A stretch of DNA of 64,000 bases from Siphonodentalium dalli (GCA_032622095.1 CP136069.1:560001-624000), one strand, 5' to 3'; shown: positions 33,350 to 46,186, counted from the first letter of the stretch. The notes: generated from the sequence alone by a model not told the origin. Numbers and translations: made by a program.

Positions 33350-34802
33350 CAGAATAGAACATTTCAGTTCATCAATACCTGCCGCCTTTTTAGAATTGAT
33401 ACTTTGTAATAAATCAAGGATCTCAAATTCATCAGTTGGGTGTGTAAAAAAGAAGAACTATTGGGCTGATTAAGGTAGTCTGAAGGATTTTCACAAGATG
33501 TTATCTTGGCAGCATTAAGGTTTGGTCCAATATTCGTGAAAAAATCATTAAATTTGGCAGCAATTCCTTCTTATCATTGATGTATTTATTATCATATAAG
33601 AACTCTGTTGTGCTGTTATACTCGATTTTTGGTGAGAATGTTTTTGATTAGTTTCCATGTAGCATTAATGTTACTATCATTATTTATGTTTATGTTGAAA
33701 TCACCCATCAGGAAGCATTCTTTTTTTTCTTTATGTATTTGAGTTAGTACTGTTTCAAGTTTTTCAAGAAATGTGTCGACATCAGAATTGGGGCATCGAT
33801 ATATACAACCTACTAGTTGGTTCTTGTTTTTATGATCAGGGATTTCAACAAATAAGCTTTCAAAGCTTTCAGTGAATATACTAATAGATAAGTCTGTTCG
33901 GGTTTGAGCTTTAAGGTTATCATTAACATATATTCCAACCCCACCCCCCCTTTCTGTCATTCCTATTGTTTTCATATAGACTGTAACTCCCCATTTTTGT
34001 CAGATCAATTGGAGACTCATCTGTCAGCCATGTTTCAGTATAACGCCTATTATATAAAATCTATGTCTACAGGCATGAAGGAAAGTAGATAATTTATCTA
34101 TATTTCTCATTAAAGAGCGTATGTTGAAATGAATTATTGAAGATGATATATTTTTATTCAACTGTTTCAGTTTATCATTGAATTCTTCAAGAAGGATATA
34201 CAGTGATGCTCTAATTAATCAACTCCTTAACCACAGCAGAATTATTGGTAACTTTTCAGGATTTAGTCGGAAATATGGCTTGTAGCCATTCATCAGAAAG
34301 CTCTCGGCGAGAGCTTTCCGATGAATGGCAACAAGCCATATTTCCGACTAAATCCTGAAAAGTTACCCATAATTCTGCTATGGTTAAGAGGTCAATTAAT
34401 TAGAGCATTACTGTAATTGGATGATTTTTCAGCATTTATTGGGTCTAAGTTACAGTCATCGTCATCCAGTTGCTATTCCTTAAGAAAGTCATCATTCAGG
34501 GTGAATGGGTTCATTAGTAAGAGATTTTTTGAGGTGACATTTGAATGAACATAATCGTGTTTCATATCAAATAAAGCCAACCGAAATAGTGCCTCTTCTT
34601 CTATATGATTAAATGGTTGTATAGATGCAATACAATGGTGACAAAACCATGTTTTTTCATCAACAACAAGATTTATGAAGTCAGATTTTGAAAGTTTAGA
34701 ACAACTTAGATGGATCCATTGATCACACAGGTCACAGCACAAGGAATCTTGGTTATTTCTCACTGATTTTTTGCAAGTGGAGCATGGGTATTTCAAGGGC
34801 AT
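33350..34802 (-). pseudogene. LINE remnant: PHD-finger plus endonuclease
   Basis: Minus-strand pieces in sense order. (1) 34473-34802 encodes a PHD-type zinc finger, YPCSTCKKSV ... CCDLCDQWIHLSCSKLSK ... WFCHHCI (Cys4-His-Cys3). (2) 33960-34060 holds an ETWL motif, the metal-binding Glu block of apurinic-type endonucleases. (3) 33616-33975 holds GGGVGIYV and the catalytic-block motif MGDFNI. (4) Near 33520-33560 a frame-shifted FNDFFTNIGPNL resembles the linker before the reverse transcriptase. The endonuclease is broken by a frameshift at the G/C run near 33945 and by a stop at 33616; the RT is absent. CR1-like LINEs with PHD fingers are known in invertebrates. A family D element interrupts it. 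Confidence 0.82.
34201..34413. mobile_element. family D element, complete, inside the LINE
   Basis: 213 bp, CAGTGATGCTCTAATTAATC ... ATTAGAGCATTACTG, with TA at 34199-34200 and 34414-34415. The two arms meet at ctctcggcgagag, giving one continuous hairpin. Confidence 0.9.
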
Positions 34803-35140
34803 AGTAATGGACAGGGTGGGTGGAGTGAGGTGGGGTGGGGTGAGGTGGGGTATATAAGGTCTGCAGAGTTGTTTCTTCTTTCAGGTATGCCAAATGGGGG
34901 ATGTCACAAATATATGTATTAAAGTTGGGGAGGCGAGAGAGAAATGCTTTGTTTTTTGTATTTCCAAAAATTTCTGCAGTATCAGTAACATAGAAACTGA
35001 ACTATATATGAATATTTCATCAAAGAAAATGATTTGTTGATCCTCATAATCTGTTGTACTAATTGTAACTCCAGAACAATTAAAAGGCACACACAAAAAA
35101 TAAAAGTCTCACTGTTTTTCAAAGACAATCAATCTATTTT
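34803..35140. other. no gene recognised
   Basis: G-rich gtggggtgaggtgggg run at 34815-34852; then AT-rich DNA. Confidence 0.45.
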
Positions 35141-36200
35141 TAGCTCAACTTACTTTGTAAGTTTGAGCTATTGCCGTGGGTTGGCATCCGTCGTCTGTGT
35201 GTCCGTCAACAATTCCCTTTGGCGCGGGCTACATGTCGTACTGTTCATCTGATCATCATGAGATTTGTCATGGATGTTAATATTGACATGTAGATGGGAA
35301 CGAGTCATTTTGGGGTCATTCTGTCAAAAAACATAGCCGCCAGCAGCCATTTTGGATTTTACTCTTCGCATGACTAAATCCTTTGGCACGGGCTGCAGGT
35401 CGTAGCTTTGGTCGGATCTTCATGAAATTTGTCATGGATGTTAACAACGACATGTAGATTGGAACGAGTCATTTTGGGGTCGTTCTGCCAAAAAACATGG
35501 CCGCCAGCAGCCATCTTGGGTTTGACTCTTTGCATGACTAAATCCTTTAGCGCGGGCTACAGGTCGTAGCTTTTGTTGGATCTTCATGAAATTTGTCATG
35601 GATGTTAACAATGACATGTAGATTGGAATGAGTCATTTTGGGGTTATTTAGCCAAAAAACATGGCCGCTGGTGGCCATCTTGGATTTCAAAATTAAATCC
35701 ATTGGTGCGGGCTAGTATGTACGTACAGGTCGTACTATTCATCTGATCTTGGATTTTACTCTTTGCATGACTAAATCCTTTGGCACAGGCTACATGTCGT
35801 ACCTTTGGTCAGATCATTATGAGATTTGTCATGGCTGTTGACCTTTACATGTAAATGGGAACGAATTATTTTGGGGCCATTTGGCCAAAAAACATGGCGT
35901 TGGTGGCCATCTTGGATTTTAAAATTAAATCCATTGGCGCGTCTGATCATCATGAAATTTGTCATGAATGGTAATATTGACATGTAGATGGGGAGCGAGT
36001 AATTTTGGGGTCATTCGGCCAAAAAACATGGCCGTCAGCAGCTATCTTGGATTTTAGTCTTTTGCATGACTAAATCCTTTGGCACAGCTAGGTTAGACAT
36101 TTCAATTAGCACATTTCCTATTCCTCCATTTACTGTCAACCATTAAATTATTCCCCTACCTAAGTTGAGCTACAGTGTCATTGACACTTTCATTTGTATT
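35141..36200 (+). repeat. family G array, about six units
   Basis: Units of about 155-190 bp with the ordered phrases catgaaatttgtcatggatg, gacatgtagatgggaacgag, cattttggggtcattcggcc, aacatggccgccagcagcca. It begins with agctcaacttactttgtaag and ends near aagttgagctacagtgtca, so the array may have inverted ends. Much longer array at 55790-57700. Confidence 0.85.
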
Positions 36201-37690
36201 TTTTGAAGACCGTAGATGGGGTGTAGTTATTAGTTAGGCCTAAATTAATACAGTGGATAATAATAATAATAACTTCATAAAATTGTTAATATGCAGGCTT
36301 AATTAACCTTCAATATAATATTAGTTATTTAATTCATTAAACATGATTTATCAATTTGATCAATGTCACATGATGTAAATAAGCTGGAAATAAAGGTGTG
36401 CCCTTTTAACTAAAGCGGTCTGCTATATTTCCAGTAAATAGCCTGTGCTATATATAAGTTGACTAAGTTAAATATAAATCTGGAAAACCCACTGAACTAT
36501 ATTTATTATTCCAATTATTAATCTGGTTGCTCTGCGTCGTTTTAAGAATCATGTACATCCACGCCAGTCTCTGAGACAAATATATATAAAACAATCAAAC
36601 AAAATGAATTATCAAAAATAAAGGAACAAGCAAAACGTGAAAAAAGGGAAGTTATGTGGCGTAAACCCAGGGGATTCCCCCAAATTTGCCACGAAAAAAA
36701 TAAATAAAACCGAAACTGTTTGATAATGGTTGTACAAATATTATTAATACCAAAACATTTATATAAACTAAATCTTAATTTTTATATATAAATTTTTCTT
36801 AACAATTTATTTATTACAGTTTGTTTTATGTTTTTTTTCCGAGTTTGCAGTCACGGGTAGTAATGTGACGTCACACTTCGCATGGAACTTGGAAGTTGTT
36901 TGTGGAGATTTTTGCTGTAGAGTGGACGATCAGGGCGTTATTAGGTAAAACACATATGTTATCAATCATCTTACCGGGTGTCCATGGTTTAATAGTGTAT
37001 ATTGCGCACATTTTATTTAATAAACTTTTAACCCAGACACATTTAAAAAAAAACAACCTGCCAAAATTTGTTGTGCAATTCAAATTTTTTATATTTTCAT
37101 GATTTTGGCAAAATATAGTCGGTGGATCCTATATTCAAACAGAGATAAACGCTCTTTTAAGTGTACTTTCAGACGACCATGATACAATCATAAGTGGAAA
37201 GATTCTGGTCATAGGTCGAAGTAACTGCATGGTAGATTGATCAGTGCGCAAATATGCTCACGTCAAAATCGTAGGTAAAAAAATAAAATCAGACAGTTTG
37301 ATTTTAGATGCGATATCGTGGCGTATCCTTGATTACCTCCACTTGCGACGTAATTGCAGCTATGTGTACATGTACATAAAAATCGTAGCTGGAAATGGTT
37401 GTAGGGTAGTCAATCACATGTATGCTTTAGAACAACCTACTAGTACGATATTATAATGCACATGACATCACAAACTATCGACGCAAACTATCCACGATCT
37501 CGTCGGGCCTGATTCCTCCACTTACGATTGTATCATCTGACAGTACACTATAATAGTCGGAAAGCCGGACCTCCATTCCCTATATCTCCATGGGCTTAAA
37601 CATTATTATATCCCCCCCCCCCCACTTTGACTGACAAGTTGACAACTCCTGCCAAATATGTTACACAAGGAACCTAACATCTTGTATGCA
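36201..37690. other. 1.5 kb without recognised genes
   Basis: AT-rich, apparently low-copy DNA. Short frames (for example 36896-37102) lack homology I recognise. The cgtaagtggaaag/cttacgatt phrases at 37180-37560 pair loosely in inverted orientation. Confidence 0.45.
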
Positions 37691-37693
37691 CAT

Positions 37694-37845
37694 ACAGTAA
37701 TGCCCCAAATAATCGACTCAACCACAGCAGAATTATGGATAATTAGATTTCCGATGAATGTCAACAAGTCAAATTTCTGACTAAATCCTGAAAAATTACC
37801 CATTGTTCTGCTGTGGTTAAGGAGTCAATTATTTAGCACATTACC
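37694..37845. mobile_element. family D element, degraded
   Basis: acagtaatgccccaaataat ... caattatttagcacattac; arms shortened. Confidence 0.75.
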
Positions 37846-37939
37846 TCATGTAGAAGGAAGCAAGCAAATAAGCCTCATCTTCGAGCATCGTCAAACAGTA
37901 TAATATGGGAATTTACTTGACCAAGATTTATAGTTCAAA

Positions 37940-38580
37940 CTTACCAGTATATGAGCGCCTGCAGCGCATAACATACTATGGGTGGCGGGATGGGGTGGTG
38001 GGTGGGTACTTACCTATATACGCAGTATCTATGCGCCGCAATATACGATACTATGGGTGGCGGGATGGGGTGGTGGGTGGGTACTTACCAGTATACGAGT
38101 GCCTGCGGCGCATAACATACTATCAGTGGCGGGATGGGGTGGTGGGTGGGTACTTACCTATATACGCAGTATCTACATGTATGCGCCGCAATATACGATA
38201 CTATGGGTGGCGGGATGGGGTGGTGGGTGCAGGGTATTTACGAGCGCCTGCGGCGCATAGATACTATGCTTGCGGGATGGGGTGGTGGGTGGGTACTTCT
38301 CCTACATGTATATACGAGCGCCGGCAGAGCATAGATACTATGGGTGGCAGGATGGGGTGGTGGGTGGTATTTACCTATATACGCAGTATCTATGCGCCGC
38401 AATATACGATACTATGGGTGGTGGGTGGGTACTTACCTATATACAAGCGCCTGCGGCGCATATATAGATACTATGGGTGGCAGGATGGGGTGGTGGGTGG
38501 GTACTTACCAATATACGAGCACCTGCGGCGCATATACATGTATACTATGGGTGACGGGATGGGGTGATGGGCGGTTACTT
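37940..38580 (+). repeat. GC-rich minisatellite, about nine units of 55-80 bp
   Basis: Each unit has ctatgggtggcgggatgggg, tggtgggtgggtacttacc and a cgcctgcggcgca or tgcgccgcaatatacg block; units vary in length and two kinds alternate irregularly. The 220-codon frame through it is repeat periodicity, not a protein. Confidence 0.92.
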
Positions 38581-38689
38581 ACAATATAATACTGTGACTT
38601 CGGTGTTCCTATTAAAACTATTTTATGACACGTATGTGAAGAAGTTTCTATAGAAATTTGAGATTAAGAAACTTTCCAGAGAAGGTGAG

Positions 38690-38800
38690 GCCTAAGCAGA
38701 ATGAGGTCTCCAGAGGGTGAATTTAGTGATGCTAGCCCGCTATTCACCCTCTGGGGACCTCAATCTGCAAATGACAGACATCTCATAATCAGGCTTGTCT
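38690..38800. mobile_element. family E element, minimal form
   Basis: aagcagaatgaggtctccag ... ctggggacctcaatctgcaa. Confidence 0.7.
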
Positions 38801-38816
38801 TGGTGGAAACATTTCT

Positions 38817-39895
38817 TAGAGCTGAAACGGATAACCGGTTAACATCCGGATAATGACGTAACCGGTTAGATAAAAATGAACTGGACGAAACCGCATCCCG
38901 CTCTTCAGTTGAATGTGAACGTGAATAATGCCCTGGTACCCTCAAAATATTGAGATAAATGATGCAAAACTAATACTAAACCATCGATAGTATAGAGTGC
39001 AATGCAATCATTAATTGGTACACACGGAAGTATCAGGTACTGAGTAGCAATTCTCGAACTGTCGATAAGTGTCAGCGACATTCCATCAATTCCGGCCTTT
39101 GAAGTTTTCTCTGATCTTCTGACGAGAGGATGTGGGCAGTCAATGTGTATTCAGGCGGGATAGTTCAAAGCAATGACGTCACTGAATCAGTGAATATGTC
39201 ATCTGATTGACACCCCTCAGACTCGGTATTATTTCGTGTTGAAATTTGAAGTGAACACGGCTATCGATCTACTCGTGAGTTTAGACCCCGACACTGTTGA
39301 AAGTTTAATCTTTATCCGCGAGTTACTGCGAAAGGGAGAGAAGTTCAAAGTTAATGTCCGCGACGAATAGTTTGAATACTGATTACTGAATAGAACTGAC
39401 CTAACTGACCTTCCTTTTAGTTCTATAGTTATTAGTTATTACTTTCAAGTATTTATTTATAATTCATTGGAGGATATAACAATGACGATAATGATATATT
39501 ACAGATCTTTAATGTATAGTTTTGTTACTCGGTTTACCAATACCCAATTACCCATACTATTGTTACTCATTTTACATATGCCCAAACATGCTGATCACCG
39601 GAAATTGCAAATAAGCGATCCCCTGCCATTCACAAATTTCACTTGCTCATTCCCCATCACGAGAGCCAGCAAAAGAACAGTGAATGCGTGTTTTTGAATA
39701 TCGTTAAATGAGGTGAATAAGGTCTTTATTTCAGCTACTATTTCTCACCTTTTTGAGGTTTGTCCCTGGAGCATAGCAAATGTCGACATAATTAGTCTCA
39801 GAGAAGTCCGCTAGAAATTAGCGGTTGACCGGTTGAAATACGGCTAACCCCAATGGTTAACCGGTTAGAAGAATGGGTCAACCGTTTCAGCTCTC
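38817..39895. mobile_element. hAT-like element
   Basis: 1079 bp; ends TAGAGCTGAAACGGATAACC and complement of GAGAGCTGAAACGGTTGACC, with subterminal aaccggtta motifs. Flanking 8-mers acatttct / aaattttt agree at 6 of 8 positions, so the duplication is eroded. No transposase frame seen. Confidence 0.65.
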
Positions 39896-40415
39896 AAATT
39901 TTTCTCATGTAAGACCCTTGGTTAGAAAATTTAATTCTAACATCTTCTTACAAGATTCAGGTCAGATTTCTGTGCTTTGCAAATTTTTCTAATATGTTTC
40001 TCATGAGATTCTTATAAGATTCTAACAACTTCTCATGAGAAATTTCTGTATGGGTCTGTATGAGGTACCTTCATGGTGTAATCAACTCCTCCTACAGGTT
40101 TGATCACAGATATCTTGAAACTTCAGAGTATTGTTACCCACATATTGGAGATGTGCAACATATATATAGATGACAGAAAAAATATTTTTTGAAGGAATTA
40201 TTAACCCTTTCGACCATTTCAACACTTAAAAACATTTCTTTGACATATTCTGATGGCTTTTCGTACTTTCTGCAAGATTTTAATACATTAATTTTTGTTT
40301 TAACCCTATTGTTTTGTCCGTAAACCAGGCTGTACAATTGTTTTGTTCGTAAACCAGGCTGTACGATTGTTTTGGCCTTTAATTTGTAGGTTGTTTATCC
40401 ATAGGAGATGACACT
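39896..40415. other. no gene recognised
   Basis: A catgagaa / ttctcatg-rich segment at 39900-40050. 40320-40416 is duplicated at 45345-45418. Confidence 0.45.
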
Positions 40416-40416
40416 A

Positions 40417-40599
40417 CAGTAATGCCCTAAGTAATCGACCTCTTAAACAAAGCAGAATTATGGGTAACTTTTCAGGATTTAGTCGTAAATATGGCTTGTT
40501 GCCATTCATCGGAAAGCTCTCGACAATTTCCGACTAAATCCTGAAAAGTTACCCATAATTATGCTTTTGTTAAGAGGTCGATTACTTAGGGCATTACTG
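40417..40599. mobile_element. family D element, complete
   Basis: TA|CAGTAATGCCCTAAGTAATC ... ACTTAGGGCATTACTG|TG, with right-flank A lost. It shares its upstream flank with the copy at 45418. Confidence 0.85.
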
Positions 40600-41143
40600 T
40601 GTTTCACAGCTCTATCATTTCTATTGTGTTGACTATTTTACTTCCTTGACAATTGAAATGCATTGTGATAATGTGATATGAAAATTTGACATAGTTATTT
40701 ATAATGTACTTTCTTGGAAGCCCCTGTACTCGCGCTATGATTTCTTGGAAATCCATGTACTTATGCAGTGCTTAGACCTATACTCTACTATAGTATCATT
40801 CACCCTTGAAATTACCTGATAAATATCTGTGGTCATGAGGACCAGTCTATACTGAAACAAACTGCGCAGCACATATGATATTGCATCATGAAATTTCAAT
40901 GACATTAGAAATATAACGCACTATTGTGATTTCTCTGTGTATAATTATTGGGCTAAATACCTTTAAAAAGTAAGTTTCCTCCCAACACATTGGTTCATAT
41001 CTCCATGCTAAGGTACATGTGACACACTACGGTACTATACCCTATAAAACACTGCAAAAAAAGTAAGTTCCTCCTAACTCATAGTCCGTAATTAGATTTG
41101 AGGGCTATGAAATTCACATATATAACCTTTAAGTTTGAGTGTG
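40600..41143. other. no gene recognised
   Basis: Unique-looking AT-rich DNA. Confidence 0.45.
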
Positions 41144-41429
41144 TTAACCCTTTCAGTGTCAAGGGCCAATCTCATCGGCTCTAATTTACTGTCTGTAAAA
41201 TTGGCCCTAAAAATATATTTATTTTTTTTATAGATTTTTTGGGTAAATTTTTTTTGGGTATGCTTAAGCATGCTATAGGAAATTTAAAAACAAACTGCAA
41301 ACTGGATAAAACCTTAGGGGCATGTCAAAACTATCACCAAGTATTCATAGTAATAATTTTGATGCCCATGAAAAATGATGAAAAATTGTTAGGCCAATGC
41401 ATTCTCTTATTTATGCGAGGCGACCTATG
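41144..41429 (+). mobile_element. family A relative, left part of a copy split by a 3.6-kb insertion
   Basis: Starts TTAACCCTTTCAGTGTCAAG and breaks off inside the core hairpin at gcgaggcgacctATG; the rest resumes at 45019. It is longer internally than standard family A copies. Confidence 0.8.
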
Positions 41430-44400
41430 TAGTAGAATTTGGGGATCAACTCGGAATAAATTGGATACAAGCTGATTTTGGTGTCATTCGACGCGGATAA
41501 GCCTCAGGAACAACCTATCCAAAATCCGCAAAAATCCGCTGTGGGGAAACATTGTTATCCAAGATGGCGTCCAACATGGTTGTCTATACTACATCAGTTC
41601 TCGAAACAAGTCATTATACGATATATTGTGGCATCAGAATTACGCCGTTATACCAGTTTGTGTTAAATTATAGTACGGGAGCGAATAGATTGACACGCAC
41701 AGAAAATCATACAATCGTGGCCATGAAATGGCTGTCAAAATGGCCACAACTGCAAGCAATACAACAAAGAAAGCAACATATTGGATAACCGCATAGGAGT
41801 GAAAATATGTATTGATAATATACAAGTCGGTTGTTGAATATCTTTAAAGGTACACACATCATTAAACAGATCCATCTGAAGGATTTATCGGCCACTGCAT
41901 CGCAAGTCAAACCCCAATGATTTGCGTCTTTAAAGTTTGGGTGTTCTGCTTATCCAACATCCAATTGTCAGGCCAAAAATAATAATATCGGACATGCAAC
42001 ACACGAACTAATGTTTCGCCTCACAGTTTATGGTAGTTTCATTCAGCATGATGATTAATTATTGAATGTAACGCCAAAATTTAAGTGCACACTCTAGCGG
42101 TCTAAATGTTAGTTATATTTCCGGAATTGTCAACACTCCCGGTGATATTAAACAATACATATTTGTAGCAATGCTTATTATACTGTAAAGAAACACTCAT
42201 ATCTTCAATAGATTAGCACCGCGTCTCACCAGATCAAAGAAACGTTACCACACGCATTGTATGTAAGACTAATTTTCATGCTGCTAACAAACCGTGTTCT
42301 TCGTAGACAATTTTCTTCAAATTACTTCAATCACAACTTTACAACTGGAATATGCAGCTACGCAATGCACACTATTAGTTTTCAGTATATTTTTGTTTGA
42401 AAATATCTTACCATTACCACCCACATAATCATGCTAAATATCGAGTGATCACTGTTTAAGATGTTAGTTCAACATTGAACATTCACGCAATAGTATTAAT
42501 TGTGGTTCTGTGTGCAGCAGCTATGTGTAACATTAGGGAGGAGAAGGCAGGGTTTCCGCCAGGGGGTATTAATGAGTCCGTGTTGGAGAAACACATAACG
42601 CGACGGGAGGACCATGGTTCGTTCCGATGTGCGAAAATTTTGTTATTTGACACTGAAAAGAAGCCGTTTCCTTGCACCTGAGTGTCCCACAAAGCAATCC
42701 AAAGCTATACATATATTATACAAGTCTATTATTTCCGTCGGTGCATTAGTTCTGTTGATGGTATCCAATAGTTAGTCATTTAATTACATACGTAAGACTG
42801 CCGTCTGATTGAAGACTATATAAATGAACGAGCTACGAGTTTAATACAGTGTTTACAAATTTATAACTTACAATAAGATTCCAACAGGTAGAATGAATCT
42901 AAACACTAAAAAGCATCTACGCATGACCAATAACACCTAGCAAGGAGAATTGAATAAAGTATTTCTTAGAATTTCAAGTAGCGTCAGTGAAAATGAAACT
43001 GACAGGATTATATAATCTGTCAATCGTAAAACTATTTGTGCGCGGTGACGTCATACTGCAGGGTTTGTCTGCAGGAGATAATTATAGCGGTGAAATGCGA
43101 ATGGTAGAGAAATCTTTCACCCGGAATGCGTAGCTTGTTCAATAGTCTGTATTATTCTAACAACTGATGACTGCAGCTATAGAAAAGAGTTTTAGCCAAC
43201 GAGCTATAAAATGTAATTGAGTTTTTGGCGGGAAATATAAACATGTGCGTCGTTGATTATTGTGCTTGGCGACCCATGCGGCCGGGACAACGAAACTATT
43301 ATTGACCGTACTTTGACTTTATCTCCATATTGGGGGAGGGGTATGTGTTCGTGTTTATCCTCCATGCATGTAATATGGCTATCTCTATGAATTCCCGATA
43401 TAAAGACTGATTTGGGACAGGTTCCGTATTATTGTCAAATAAATCACTTTGGGGTTTTGTTAAGTATGCATGGCAATATACGCATAATAATCAACAACAT
43501 GTATTTTTCAGGAACTTCATTTACCGGTACATCGAACTCAAAACAAATGATAATACAGCAATAAGATAAATGATCAACATTGAGTAGTTTCATCCACGAA
43601 AATCCTGTGCATAAAAATATCCCCGACTCAGTACGGGGTCTTCGAGTGTGAGTAGTTTCATCCATGGAATCCCGTGCACAAGAATATATCCGCACTCAAG
43701 AGTCCGTCAGTCTTTGATGTTACCGCGACATGTATTACGCTGTATCTAATGTCGCTATTTGACACCTCTTTCTTATTGTTTTTTCGGGAGATGGACTGTG
43801 TCAATTTCATTTTGTCAATATTAATGAAAATAAGTGTAGATATAATGATATATAGCCTGTCGACACAGACTGAAAAAGTTTTTAATAACGTCATTTATTT
43901 GTGTATGAGCGGGATTTCATGCAACCCCCAATGGGGGGAATGGGTCCGTGGGACCCGGCGGAAACCCTGGAGAAGGAGTAAACGTGGTGATGCGGTTGAA
44001 GAAAACGTAATAAGTTTCGCGTAGATGTGGCCTTGGTGAATTCAACCAAATATAATTTCCAGGTATAAACACAGTCTTTGTCACAGAGTATGTAGGCAAT
44101 TTTGGTCAAGTTTAGAATTTATTGACGATAGTCTATGGTACTCCTTCGTGTTTTAATAAATTTAGTTCATGGTATACCACCATGCATTCTTGTGATAAAA
44201 GCAAAATATTCATGTTTTATCACTTGATCTGAGGCAACTATGACTACTATTTTGAGACACGACAATAGAATATACGCATTTTACCCAGTACTATATGAAT
44301 ATCTTTCATACCGTTTTATATCAGTTCATTTTTAAAGGTTTCATGCTGTAGATATCAAAATAAATGATGATCTGTCACATTCGTGAGACTGCTCGGAGTA

Positions 44401-45018
44401 CACATTTTTCTGCTTCTAGAAAAAGGTCTCATAGTCAATACATCTCTACTAAATCCCATTTAGCTGTTTAATTACACATATATCACACAATTCAAGATAA
44501 GCAGTACAGAAAAAACTGCGTTATATTTCTGTTTCTGGGCGTACAAAAGTCAAGATTTAACAGTTTCATAATACCCTGGTTTCGCTTGCTCTCTCGTGAG
44601 ATACATTAGAGATAATTCATACATCTCTAATCAAAAGTTTCTCTTATACTCTGCAATCATTCTTCCTCGAATAATTCGAGAGTTTGTTCACTCGTATAGG
44701 ACTAGCTCTTCAATTTTGCACAACATGTAAATTTCTTTCGATTTTGTCCATTTTGGGGGCCATTTTGGGAAATACATTCTACAGGTATGGTTTACGACAA
44801 AGCATTGTTTGTATATATTTCAATTTATTACGAATTTGGCATTAATTGGAGCACCTACTGCAGAAATTCAGTATTTTGCGATAACAACAGACATTATGGA
44901 CGCCATCTTGGATCCTGAATTTTCCCATGAGCGGATTTTTGCGGATTTTGGATGTGTTGTTCCTGGTGTTTTTCTGCGTCGAATAACACAAAAACTACCA
45001 ACTCCAACTACCACACTA
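41430..45018. mobile_element. 3.6-kb foldback element, TAGT...ACTA ends, ATG duplication
   Basis: Ends TAGTAGAATTTGGGG / complement of TAGTGTGGTAGTTGG, with ATG at 41427-41429 and 45019-45021 inside an otherwise continuous core hairpin. The first ~170 bp of each end are alignable inverted repeats (ccaaaatccgcaaaaatccgct and gatccaagatggcgtcca blocks). No transposase recognised. A 42475-42681 frame has a hydrophobic start but no ATG there; the 43674-44024 frame is of unknown nature. Confidence 0.75.
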
Positions 45019-45104
45019 ATGGTTGACTCGCATATATAAGAGAATGCATTGGCACAGGGTATATGGGTTGATACAAAAATCAGACTTGGCACTGAAAGGG
45101 TTAA
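45019..45104 (+). mobile_element. family A relative, right part of the split copy
   Basis: Continues the core hairpin (gttgactcgcatatataaga) and ends CTTGGCACTGAAAGGGTTAA. The phrase ttaagtttgagtgtgttaac occurs on both outer sides (41130-41148 and 45101-45120). Confidence 0.8.
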
Positions 45105-45174
45105 GTTTGAGTGTGTTAACGCTAAAACGTTGATTGGAGTTATGCTGTCTAGAATTATTATTGAAGGATGCTAC

Positions 45175-45610
45175 AATAATGCTCTAATTAATCGACTTCT
45201 TAACGACAGCAGAATTATGGGTAACTTTTCAGGATTTAGTCGGAAATACGGGTACTGTATTTGTCAATTGTTGTGGTGGTGATTCATAATTTTATTTTTA
45301 TTTTTTTCCCTCATGCTTTTCCTTTTTTTTTTTTAACCCAAATGTTCGTAAACCAGGCTGTACGATTGTTTTGGCCTTTAATTTGTAGGGTGTTATCCAT
45401 ATGAGATGACACTACAGTAATTCCCTAAGTAATCAACCTCTTAAACAAAGCAGAATTATGGGTAACTTTTGGAAATATGGCTTGTTGTCATTCATTGGAA
45501 AGCTCTCCCCGAGAGCTTTCCGATGAATGGCAACTAGCCATATTTCTGACTAATTTCTGAAAAGTTACCCATAATTCTGCTGTCGTTAAGAAGTCGTACA
45601 TGTATTTTAT
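45175..45610. mobile_element. two family D elements
   Basis: First a left arm only (about 45175-45250). Then 45418-45605 with both arms meeting at ctctccccgagag but the right terminus replaced by tacatgtatt. Confidence 0.75.
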
Positions 45611-45672
45611 GCAGCTAGCCCAGAGTAGAACAGTCTATCTGAAGCAAGAACAATTCTCGACCAATGCTCCTA

Positions 45673-46061
45673 CAGTAATGCTCTAATTAATCGACTCCTT
45701 AACCCTTTGAGTGCCCTAAACCTACAAAATAAGTCTGTTAAAGAATATAAGAATAAATTAATAAAATTGTAAAAAATTGTAAAAAAAAAAAAAGAAAAAA
45801 AATTGTTAGGCAATGCATTCTCTTATATATGCGAGGCGACCTATGGTCGACTCGCATATATAAGAGAATGCATTGGCACAGGGTATATGGGTTGATACAA
45901 AAATCGGACCTGGCACTCAAAGGCCACAGCAGAACTATGGGTAACTTTTCGGGATTTAGTCGGAAATATGTCTTGTTGCCATTTATCGGAAAGCTCTAAA
46001 TCCTGAAAAGTTACCCATAATTCTGCTGTGGTTAAGGAGTTGATTATTTAGAGCGTTACTG
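45673..46061. mobile_element. family A element nested in a family D element
   Basis: D ends TA|CAGTAATGCTCTAATTAATC ... ATTATTTAGAGCGTTACTG|TA. Family A occupies 45699-45923, entering exactly at the D-internal TTAA (cgactccTTAA|ccc). On the right the final TTAA is lost before ccacagcag. Core hairpin at 45806-45877. Confidence 0.85.
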
Positions 46062-46186
46062 TAATTGTTTGTCTCAACTGATGAGTAGTGTTGATGACCC
46101 AACAACCCATTCTGGAAAGTAAACTATCATTCGGGTCGAAGAAACAAAGGCTCGATCCAGACCTAATTTACTGGACTAATTTTTTT

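Noticed and set aside
37905-38589. 220-codon Trp/Gly-rich frame
   Set aside because: Runs through a minisatellite; neighbouring frames show equal repeats. No protein evidence.
42475-42681. Secreted-peptide-like frame (hydrophobic start, then AGFPPGG)
   Set aside because: First codon is TTG with a stop four codons beyond it; no convincing acceptor. Could be an exon but not supported.
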